Part shown: positions 48,622-55,888 of the stretch, one piece after another
Layout of the letters: each line of letters opens with the position of its first letter
Numbering within the stretch: the first letter of the stretch is position 1
NCBI GenBank assembly: GCA_016700115.1
Contig: CP064999.1
Location: forward strand, 3,410,001 to 3,474,000
Length of the DNA: 64,000 nt
Direction: 5' to 3'
DNA from: Sphingobacteriales bacterium
GTDB lineage: Bacteria > Bacteroidota > Bacteroidia > Chitinophagales > UBA2359
Program-made: the position numbers and the translations under genes
Notes under the pieces: model-generated
Databases searched by the model: none
Told to the model about the DNA's origin: nothing
What the model saw: the letters and a program-made list of their open reading frames with translations, nothing else

Positions 48622-49506
48622 TTACCCCATCCCGTCCGGTTCGGGCTTTTTGTGTTTCCACCGTCGGTGGGTCCAAAGCCAGTCTTCCGGCTTATTTTTG
48701 ACAATTTGTTCCAAAAGGCTCATATACTTTTGAGTGATTTCACCTTCGGCATAGTCTTTCGGGTTTTCGGCCAAAGGTATTAACTCAATATTATAGTATC
48801 CCCGTTTGATTCGCTCGACGCGGACGTAATAAACCGGCAAATTGTTGTTGTGCGCATGCTTTTCGGGGCCATAAGGACAGGCTGTGTCCTGATCAAAATA
48901 CTTTACCCAATATGCCTTTTTGATGCTGCCCGGGTTTTGGTCTGCTAAAAAAGTAACGGCAATGGTTTGGTGCCGGTGTTGTTCAAAGGTGAGCGAAGTC
49001 TGATGGTTTGGGACAAATTTCATCCCGAATGTTTCGCGTGATTTCAGCCCATAGGCGTTGATATATGGGTTTGCGAGCGGACGGAAAATGGTGATGGCTT
49101 TTTGCCGGGCATACAACCCCACTGCGGCACACCATTCCCAGTTTGCATAATGGGCGCAAATGGCAATGAAACTTTGGTTTCGCTCATACAAATCATTGGC
49201 AAGGCCGGTGCTGAGAAAATTTGCCCTTTTTTTGATTTCTTTGGCAGAAAGATGGAAGGTTTTGATGCTTTCGAGGGTGATGTCGCAAAAATTGCGGTAA
49301 AATTTCCATGCGATATTCTGAATTTCAATTTCGGTTTTTGCCGGAAAACACCGCCTCAGATTGGCTAAAACTATTTTTTTGCGATAGCCGAACACATGAA
49401 ACATCAAAAACCGCAAGATGTCCGACACCCCATAGAGCAGTGGGAAGGGGATGCGGGAAATAATAAAAACTGCAAACCTGAACAACAGGTATCCTATATA
49501 AGCCAC
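48622..49506 (-). CDS. Lysophospholipid acyltransferase, LpxL/HtrB family
   Basis: 294 residues, the usual length for the Bacteroidota members. An N-terminal hydrophobic segment (about 5-35) anchors it in the inner membrane. The catalytic HxxxxE motif is HYANWEW at about 132-137, inside IAICAHYANWEW. Other family landmarks are FRPLANPYINAYGLKSRE, VTFLADQNPG and the C-terminal PEDWLWTHRRWKHKKP. It transfers an acyl chain from acyl-ACP to lipid A or a related lipid. Which acylation step it carries out is not readable. The gene is transcribed toward pntAA with 198 bases between. Two or so copies of a 14-bp repeat lie directly upstream of its start. Confidence 0.9.
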   Translation of the reverse strand: MAYIGYLLFRFAVFIISRIPFPLLYGVSDILRFLMFHVFGYRKKIVLANLRRCFPAKTEIEIQNIAWKFYRNFCDITLESIKTFHLSAKEIKKRANFLSTGLANDLYERNQSFIAICAHYANWEWCAAVGLYARQKAITIFRPLANPYINAYGLKSRETFGMKFVPNHQTSLTFEQHRHQTIAVTFLADQNPGSIKKAYWVKYFDQDTACPYGPEKHAHNNNLPVYYVRVERIKRGYYNIELIPLAENPKDYAEGEITQKYMSLLEQIVKNKPEDWLWTHRRWKHKKPEPDGMG

Positions 49507-49523
49507 TGGGGATTTTGGTAAGT

Positions 49524-49557
49524 TAAAAGCTAAAAGTGAAAAACTAAAAGTGAAAAC
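49524..49557 (-). repeat. Short copy of the 14-bp tandem repeat, upstream of the acyltransferase gene
   Basis: On the minus strand this reads as about two to three copies of CACTTTTAGTTTTT, the same 14-bp unit as the nine-copy array at 55686-55806. In both places the unit points toward the start of the downstream gene. Confidence 0.7.
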
Positions 49558-49657
49558 TATGCCTTCCTAAAATAGGTTGACCTTTTTAGTAAATTATAAA
49601 GCAAATGTTAGAGGCAATTGATTTGTTATTTGTTCATTTTTCTTAGTTGTGTAAATA

Positions 49658-49785
49658 CTAAGGCCTGGTCTTGGGCTGCTTGTTTCTGTTAATAAAATAG
49701 GTTTCAAATTGATTGGGAGTCATTCTATTTGGCAGGCTTTGGTGCTTTCGGTTCTGGTTGTAAATATGGACTGCTTTTTACCCCA
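49658..49785 (-). pseudogene. Transposase C-terminal remnant (IS3-type integrase core end)
   Basis: On the minus strand about 40 codons encode KAVHIYNQNRKHQSLPNR followed by MTPNQFETYFINRN and a stop at 49658-49660. The YN-x-RxHQSL-x-MTPxxF pattern is the characteristic end of the rve integrase domain of IS3-family transposases. A stop codon lies immediately upstream in this frame, and no other transposase sequence or terminal inverted repeats are nearby. This is a relic of a lost insertion, next to the repeat-rich region that follows. The remainder of 49560-49890 shows nothing else that I can support. Confidence 0.7.
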
Positions 49786-49893
49786 ACAAAAAAAAAATTA
49801 CTCAATCAGGAACAACAATGACTTCTTTTTGTAACTTGTCCTCGATAACAGTACAACTAAACATTATTCAATCACCCCAAATGCTTACCGCCT

Positions 49894-50373
49894 ATGCCAT
49901 ACTCAAATATTGATGTAGAATTTACAGAACTCGAAAAAACCAATCTGGAAGCTGCTATTACCACCATCAAAACTATTTTGACAGATAAAGTTGTCAATCT
50001 GACCCCTGAAGAACGGCAGCAATTGTATAAAATGCGTAGCCAAAGAGCATCTTTTGCCCAACGTTCGATGATGTATGCCTTAAGCAACCCTCATTTAATC
50101 CCTGCTTATGCCAATTATGCCGGCGCAGTTAAAGATTATGACTATTATTTGCTCTCCCTCGACTGGGCACAAAAGCTTCTTGGAATTGCCGAAAGTCTGG
50201 ACGACACCAACAAAGCCGTTGGCTCTGAAGTTTTGCAGTTCTGCCTTATTTTTTACAATAACGTTAAAGAAGCCGCACGCCATAACGTTCCCGGAAGCAC
50301 CACTATTTACGAAGACCTGAACACTTATTTTGACCTTCCTCCCCGACCCGAGGATGATGTCGAAGAACCTTAG
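49894..50373 (+). CDS. Conserved protein of unknown function, paralog of the protein at 54028-54546
   Basis: 159 residues, no signal peptide and no membrane segment; predicted largely alpha-helical and cytosolic. It aligns along its whole length with the minus-strand product at 54028-54546. Shared points are the start MPYSN / MPYAN, VNLTPEER / INLTPAEK, the NPHLIPAYANY / NPALQTGYVSL region, FYNNVKEAARHNVPGSTTI / FYNILKNAAQQNVPGTDNI, and an acidic or charged tail. I do not recognise a named domain and cannot assign a function. Two tandem terminators follow it. The gene points into the 400-bp repeat array; its paralog points into the other end. Confidence 0.82.
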   Translation: MPYSNIDVEFTELEKTNLEAAITTIKTILTDKVVNLTPEERQQLYKMRSQRASFAQRSMMYALSNPHLIPAYANYAGAVKDYDYYLLSLDWAQKLLGIAESLDDTNKAVGSEVLQFCLIFYNNVKEAARHNVPGSTTIYEDLNTYFDLPPRPEDDVEEP

Positions 50374-50378
50374 TAAAA

Positions 50379-50411
50379 CTATGTTATGCTCATCAACATA
50401 GCGGTTTTTTT
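50379..50411 (+). terminator. First terminator after the 49894 gene
   Basis: CTATGTT (50379-50385) pairs with AACATAG (50395-50401), followed by CGG and a run of T. It starts 6 bases after the stop. Confidence 0.7.
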
Positions 50412-50425
50412 CATAAAAAATAACC

Positions 50426-50455
50426 CCGCCTTTCCCAATAAGGCGGTTTTTTTTT
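50426..50455 (+). terminator. Second terminator after the 49894 gene
   Basis: CCGCCTT (50426-50432) pairs with AAGGCGG (50440-50446) and is followed by nine T. It may insulate the repeat array from the upstream gene. Confidence 0.85.
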
Positions 50456-50551
50456 GCCCTTTCGTCAAACAATAGTTCGTTATCTATCTGTGAACTATCG
50501 TCATCATCTGCCTTTACAAAATCGTGATAAAGTTGGGTCATCAATTTGACC

Positions 50552-50612
50552 GCGAAACCTTATACCGCTTCACTAACAAAAATGACCTACCCCCCGAACC
50601 CTCTAAAGGCTA
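50552..50612 (-). repeat. Degenerate inverted copy of the 400-bp unit end
   Basis: TTATACCGCTTCACTA here matches, with one change, the reverse complement of the TAGTGAAGTGGTATAA that ends each 400-bp unit. C-rich sequence follows that mirrors the G-rich block. It borders the array on its left side, in opposite orientation. Confidence 0.5.
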
Positions 50613-50630
50613 ATCCTGCAGGGGTTGATT

Positions 50631-53600
50631 AACCTTATTTCCTCAGTAACAACCTGTCATTAAGTAATTTCCCAACCTTATTACCTTTTTCATATAATAA
50701 TACCAACTCTAATTTGATTTTGCACCATCAATTACTGACGAACGTCTTTAAATTCCCCTCCTATCCCACTTGAGTTAATCTTGCAGGGGTTTGGTTGGTG
50801 TGCCGGCTTTTGCCGGAATTGAGGATGCTTCGGAGTACCGGTGCTTTATTGCTTTATTCGGCAATAATTAATCACAGAGGTTCGCAGAGGCAGCACAGAG
50901 AACCACAGAGTATATTATTTTTCTCTGTGCAAAAATCTTCGGGAGAAAAACCTCTACAAGATTAGCACTTGAGGGGGGGGGCAGGGGGTGTCGGGTTAGG
51001 GTGGGTTCTTTTAGATAGTGAAGTGGTATAACCTTATTACCTCAGTAACAACCTTTCATCAAGTAATTTCCCAACCTTATTACCTTTTTCATATAATAAT
51101 ACCAGCTCTGATTTGATTTTGCACCATCAATTACTGACGAACGTCTTTAAATTCCCCTCCTATCCCACTTGAGTTAATCTTGCAGGGGTTTGGTTGGTGT
51201 GCCGGCTTTTGCCGGAATTGAGGATGCTTCGGAGTACCGGTGCTTTATTGCTTTATTCCCGGCAATTATTTATCACAGAGGTTCGCAGAGGCAGCACAGA
51301 GAACCACAGAGTATATTATTTTTCTCTGTGCAAAAATCTTCGGGAGAAAAACCTCTACAAGATTAGCACTTGAGGGGGGCAGGGGGTGTCGGGTTAGGGG
51401 CGGGTTCTATTAGATAGTGAAGTGGTATAACCTTATTACCTCAGTAACAACCTGTCATTAAGTAATTTCCCAACCTTATTACCTTTTTCATATAATAATA
51501 CCAACTCTGATTTGATTTTGCACCATCAATTACTGACGAACGTCTTTAAATTCCCCTCCTATCCCACTTGAGTTAATCTTGCAGGGGTTTGGTTGGTGTG
51601 CCGGCTTTTGCCGGAATTGAGGATGCTTCGGAGTACCGGTGCTTTATTGCTTTATTCCCGGCAATTATTAATCACAGAGGTTCGCAGAGGCAGCACAGAG
51701 AACCACAGAGTATATTATTTTTCTCTGTGCAAAAATCTTCGGGAGAAAAACCTCTACAAGATTAGCACTTGAGGGGGGGCAGGGGGGTGTCGGGTTAGGG
51801 GCGGGTTCTATTAGATAGTGAAGTGGTATAACCTTATTACCTCAGTAACAACCTGTCATTAAGTAATTTCCCAACCTTATTACCTTTTTCATATAATAAT
51901 ACCAACTCTAATTTGATTTTGCACCATCAATTACTGACGAACGTCTTTAAATTCCCCTCCTATCCCACTTGAGTTAATCTTGCAGGGGTTTGGTTGGTGT
52001 GCCGGCTTTTGCCGGAATTGAGGATGCTTCGGAGTACCGGTGCTTTATTGCTTTATTCCCGGCAATAATTAATCACAGAGGTTCGCAGAGGCAGCACAGA
52101 GAACCACAGAGTATATTATTTTTCTCTGTGCAAAAATCTTCGGGAGAAAAACCTCTACAAGATTAGCACTTGAGGGGGGGCAGGGGGGTGTCGGGTTAGG
52201 GGTGGGTTCTTTTAGATAGTGAAGTGGTATAACCTTATTACCTCAGTAACAACCTTTCATCAAGTAATTTCCCAACCTTATTACCTTTTTCATATAATAA
52301 TACCAGCTCTGATTTGATTTTGCACCATCAATTACTGACGAACGTCTTTAAATTCCCCTCCTATCCCACTTGAGTTAATCTTGCAGGGGTTTGGTTGGTG
52401 TGCCGGCTTTTGCCGGAATTGAGGATGCTTCGGAGTACCGGTGCTTTATTGCTTTATTCCCGGCAATTATTTATCACAGAGGTTCGCAGAGGCAGCACAG
52501 AGAACCACAGAGTATATTATTTTTCTCTGTGCAAAAATCTTCGGGAGAAAAACCTCTACAAGATTAGCACTTGAGGGGGGGCAGGGGGGTGTCGGGTTAG
52601 GGGCGGGTTCTATTAGATAGTGAAGTGGTATAACCTTATTACCTCAGTAACAACCTGTCATTAAGTAATTTCCCAACCTTATTACCTTTTTCATATAATA
52701 ATACCAACTCTGATTTGATTTTGCACCATCAATTACTGACGAACGTCTTTAAATTCCCCTCCTATCCCACTTGAGTTAATCTTGCAGGGGTTTGGTTGGT
52801 GTGCCGGCTTTTGCCGGAATTGAGGATGCTTCGGAGTACCGGTGCTTTATTGCTTTATTCCCGGCAATTATTTATCACAGAGGTTCGCAGAGGCAGCACA
52901 GAGAACCACAGAGTATATTATTTTTCTCTGTGCAAAAATCTTCGGGAGAAAAACCTCTACAAGATTAGCACTTGAGGGGAGCAGGGGGGTGTCGGGTTAG
53001 GGGCGGGTTCTATTAGATAGTGAAGTGGTATAACCTTATTACCTCAGTAACAACCTTTCATCAAGTAATTTCCCAACCTTATTACCTTTTTCATATAATA
53101 ATACCAACTCTAATTTGATTTTGCACCATCAATTACTGACGAACGTCTTTAAATTCCCCTCCTATCCCACTTGAGTTAATCTTGCAGGGGTTTGGTTGGT
53201 GTGCCGGCTTTGCCGGAATTGAGGATGCTTCGGAGTACCGGTGCTTTATTGCTTTATTCCCGGCAATTATTTATCACAGAGGTTCGCAGAGGCAGCACAG
53301 AGAACCACAGAGTATATTATTTTTCTCTGTGCAAAAATCTTCGGGAGAAAAACCTCTACAAGATTAGCACTTGAGGGGGGGCAGGGGGGTGTCGGGTTAG
53401 GGGCGGGTTCTATTAGATAGTGAAGTGGTATAACCTTATTACCTCAGTAACAACCTGTCATTAAGTAATTTCCCAACCTTATTACCTTTTTCATATAATA
53501 ATACCAGCTCTGATTTGATTTTGCACCATCAATTACTGACGAACGTCTTTAAATTCCCCTCCTATCCCACTTGAGTTAATCTTGCAGGGGTTTGGTTGGT

Positions 53601-53830
53601 GTGCCGGCTTTTGCCGGAATTGAGGATGCTTCGGAGTATCGGTGCTTTATTGCTTTATTCCCGGCAATTATTAATCACAGAGGTTCGCAGAGGCAGCACA
53701 GAGAACCACAGAGTATATTATTTTTCTCTGTGCAAAAATCTTCGGGAGAAAAACCTCTACAAGATTAGCACTTGAGGGGGGCAGGGGGTGTCGGGTTAGG
53801 GGCGGGTTCTATTAGATAGTGAAGTGGTAT
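50631..53830 (+). repeat. Eight tandem 400-bp non-coding units with G-quadruplex motifs
   Basis: Units start at 50631, 51030, 51429, 51830, 52231, 52632, 53032 and 53432, each 399-401 bp long and nearly identical. Each contains in order: two AACCTTATTACCT boxes about 45 bp apart; TTGCAGGGGTTTGG; the hairpin CCGGC-TTTT-GCCGG; four CACAGAG-like heptamers; a perfect stem GCACAGAGAA/TTCTCTGTGC; and a G-rich block of five G-runs. No frame is conserved across units. The short frames at 53182 and 53192 exist only because unit 7 lacks one T in the hairpin loop. The last unit is followed by a partial ninth start at 53831. Confidence 0.95.
50973..51005 (+). other. G-quadruplex motif, representative of eight (one per 400-bp unit)
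   Basis: The pattern is G4-9, short spacer, G5-6, TGTC, GGG, TTA, GGG(G), single base, GGG. It meets the G3+N1-7 four-tract rule with one tract to spare. Copies lie at 50973-51005, 51374-51404, 51773-51805, 52174-52206, 52575-52607, 52976-53007, 53375-53407 and 53776-53806. The first tract varies in length between units (9, 6, 7, 7, 7, 4, 7, 6). Folding is inferred from sequence only. Confidence 0.75.
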
Positions 53831-53872
53831 AACCTTATTACCTTAGTAAAATATATAAAAAGTAAACTCACA

Positions 53873-53950
53873 AACCTTATTACCTTATAGAAATGAAAGC
53901 ATAAAAAAGGGATGTATGCACTTCGGGCAATAAGATAATAAGGTTTTTTT
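53873..53950. repeat. AACCTTATTACC inverted repeat, terminator-like
   Basis: AACCTTATTACCTTAT (53873-53888) pairs with ATAAGATAATAAGGTT (53930-53945) with one mismatch, followed by a T run. The same box begins every 400-bp unit. It may end read-through from the array. On the other strand it lies beyond the stop of the gene at 54028. Confidence 0.6.
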
Positions 53951-54027
53951 TGAGTGTGTAATTAGTTGGTTACTAAGATATTAAGCTTTTAATCGCTTAC
54001 GCCTTCCGAACCAAGCCAGGTAAATAG

Positions 54028-54546
54028 TTACGAACCCGTTTCATCTGCATTCAATTGGGGATTTTCGGCTTTAGCTTCGGCCGGTTTGGTTTTTTTTCGA
54101 TGTGCTCCCGGCATCATCTCTTTCAGTTGTGAAAGGATATTATCGGTTCCGGGCACGTTTTGTTGGGCAGCATTTTTCAAAATATTGTAAAACGACAACG
54201 CCGAACTCATGTTTTCCATTTTTAGGGCAGTTACGGTGTCTTGCAAAGCCTCTTGCAAAACATTGACCTGCAACAACAGCATCTCTAAGCGTTCCATCGT
54301 TTCCCAATCGTTTTTCCACTCCGTCAGCGAAACATATCCCGTTTGCAAGGCAGGATTGTCGGTATAAAACTGCAACGACTTTCTGACAAACATCATCGCT
54401 TTTCCGCCAAGTCGCAAATATCCCGATTTTTCGGCCGGCGTGAGGTTGATAACAAACGGAAGCCGGCTTTTGAGATGATCAAAATCGTTTTTGGCAAGCA
54501 GGTAGTCGGCTTCGGGAAACGCTATTCTCAAATTGGCATAAGGCAT
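54028..54546 (-). CDS. Conserved protein of unknown function, paralog of the protein at 49894-50373
   Basis: 172 residues from the ATG at 54546, chosen because MPYANLRIAFPEAD aligns with the MPYSNIDVEFTELE start of its paralog. The frame is open back to 54654, but those extra residues have no counterpart and run toward the 21-bp array. No signal peptide or membrane segment is seen; the protein is helical, with a Lys/Ala/Glu-rich tail of about 25 residues absent from the paralog. Shared landmarks are NLTPAEK, FVRKSLQFYTDNPALQ, the SALSFYNILKNAAQQNVPG block and a following helix. I do not recognise the family's function. The two paralogs converge on the 400-bp array from either side. Confidence 0.8.
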   Translation of the reverse strand: MPYANLRIAFPEADYLLAKNDFDHLKSRLPFVINLTPAEKSGYLRLGGKAMMFVRKSLQFYTDNPALQTGYVSLTEWKNDWETMERLEMLLLQVNVLQEALQDTVTALKMENMSSALSFYNILKNAAQQNVPGTDNILSQLKEMMPGAHRKKTKPAEAKAENPQLNADETGS

Positions 54547-54668
54547 ATCCGATGATTTAGATGTGAACGAATTAAAATTACGTATTTCATGCGCTATTTT
54601 TTGCTGCTTTATCGCCCAAACTGTGTTTTTGAACTCAAAACACTGAAATAACAACCAAAAAGCTCAAA

Positions 54669-55025
54669 AGTTTAAGCCATCCGGTTAAAGCTTTAAGGCA
54701 TCTGGTTAAAGTTTTAAGGTATCGGGTTAAAGCTTTAAGGTATCTGGTTAAAGCTTTAAGGCATCAGATTAAAGCTTTAAGGCATAAGGTTAAAGCTTTA
54801 AGACATCAGGTTAAAGCTTTAAGACATCAGGTTAAAACTTTAAGGTATAGGGTTAAAGCTTTAAGGCATCAGGTTAAAGCTTTAAGGCATCAGGTTAAAA
54901 CTTTAAGGCATCAGGTTAAAACTTTAAGGCATCAGGTTAAAGCTTTAAGGCATCAGGTTAAAGCATTAATCAATCAGGTTAAAGCATTAACCCATCCGGT
55001 TAAAGCATTAACCTATCCGGTTAAT
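54669..55025. repeat. 21-bp tandem array with 12-bp palindromic core TTAAAGCTTTAA (about 17 copies)
   Basis: About 16.5 units of exactly 21 bp each contain TTAAAGCTTTAA, which is perfectly self-complementary, or variants with A at the G position (units 8, 11 and 12), T at the C position (unit 2), or the later form TTAAAGCATTAA (units 14-16). The 9-bp spacers resemble GGCATCAGG. The array lies just upstream of the minus-strand gene at 54028-54546, so any promoter of that gene is close to or within it. Period and layout match the array at 32153-32669 although the sequence does not. Confidence 0.92.
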
Positions 55026-55189
55026 TTTTGAAGAAAATAAGGCTAAAAATGAAGAATTGGAGGGGAGATTATTTTTCTGAGGTCGTCGCTTTATGCGAAG
55101 ATTTCCTTTTTCTGATTGTTTTACGGGTGATAGCCGTACATTTGCTTTTTTCTTGAAATAGCATCACCCTTTATAGAAAGTAATATCAA

Positions 55190-55589
55190 ATGAGCAACAT
55201 TCATGAAATACTTAGAAATTCGGACTATAGCCTAACCATTTTTACCGAAACCGAAATACAATGGTTGGAAAACCGCATCGCCGTAAGCGAAGGTAAAAAG
55301 GGCAAAGAATACAAAGCCGTTTGCATTAAGTATTGCAGTATCAACAGTTTGTATTATTTTGCCCCTTTGCGGATATGTAACGAGAAAACATCCCGATGGG
55401 CAAATAGAAATAATTTCAGATTTAGTTATCCCGAAAAAGATAGCCTCCTTCCTCTACGCTGTCAATCGTTGCATGGCCAATATAGGCAATCATCTCAAAA
55501 TCAAGTTTAACCCTTTTACTGATGTTACGCAAAAGTATGTTGATAACTCACCCTTACTCTCCTCCCCGAAACAAACCGGACTTTTTTAA
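55190..55589 (+). pseudogene. Broken ORF, possibly a type I restriction subunit-like fragment
   Basis: The ATG at 55190 opens a 106-codon frame whose first 50 or so residues (SLTIFTETEIQWLENRIAV, GKKGKEYKAVCI) look protein-like and resemble N-terminal parts of HsdR-like proteins seen in Bacteroidota. A second, overlapping frame (55359-55589) then reads GYVTRKHPDGQIEIISDLVIPKKIASF, which looks more coding than the continuation of the first. This suggests a frameshift near 55330-55370. The product would be short and has no full domain. Identity is uncertain; it may be a relic in the repeat-rich region. Confidence 0.4.
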
Positions 55590-55623
55590 ATTTTGACAAG
55601 GTTAATTTCGTAGGGGTTTGTTG

Positions 55624-55680
55624 AACCTGATTACCTTATTGAACATCCTTAAATCGTCTAAAGAATAAGGTAATAAGGTT
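55624..55680. repeat. Second AACCTTATTACC-family inverted repeat
   Basis: AACCTGATTACCTTATT (55624-55640) pairs with AATAAGGTAATAAGGTT (55664-55680) with one mismatch and a 23-base loop. The sequence just before it (GTTAATTTCGTAGGGGTTTG) resembles the GTTAATCTTGCAGGGGTTTG box in the 400-bp units, so it appears to be a related dispersed element. Confidence 0.65.
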
Positions 55681-55685
55681 TATAT

Positions 55686-55806
55686 CACTTTTAGTTTTTC
55701 ACTTTTAGTTTTTCACTTTTAGTTTTTCACTTTTAGTTGTTCACTTTTAGTTGTTCACTTTTAGTTTTTCACTTTTAGTTTTTCACTTTTAGTTTTTCAC
55801 TTTTAG
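55686..55806 (+). repeat. 14-bp tandem repeat (nine copies) upstream of tex
   Basis: CACTTTTAG occurs nine times at exact 14-bp spacing, joined by TTTTT or TTGTT. It ends 83 bases before the tex ATG. The same unit, in the same orientation relative to the gene, lies upstream of the acyltransferase gene at 49506. Confidence 0.9.
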
Positions 55807-55856
55807 TGCAAATATGGCAGGTTAAAAAATAAAAAAAACCGCTAAACATGTTCTCT

Positions 55857-55864
55857 TATATTTG
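55857..55864 (+). promoter_or_regulatory. Bacteroidota -7 box of the tex operon
   Basis: TATATTTG is an exact TAnnTTTG match 24 bases before the ATG at 55889. A -33 element is not obvious. A transcript starting here would exclude the TTG at 55862 as start. Confidence 0.6.
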
Positions 55865-55888
55865 CACGGTACAAACCATGATTTTGTG

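Noticed and set aside
50095..50544. 149-codon minus-strand ORF over the 49894 gene
   Set aside because: It lies antisense to a gene with a clear paralog and runs through that gene's two terminators.
53182..53374. 60-codon ORFs in unit 7 of the 400-bp array
   Set aside because: They are open only because one T is missing from the hairpin loop in that unit. The other seven units have the frame interrupted, so the sequence is not coding.
50631..55025. CRISPR array
   Set aside because: The 400-bp and 21-bp arrays have repeated, not unique, spacers, and no cas gene is in the window.
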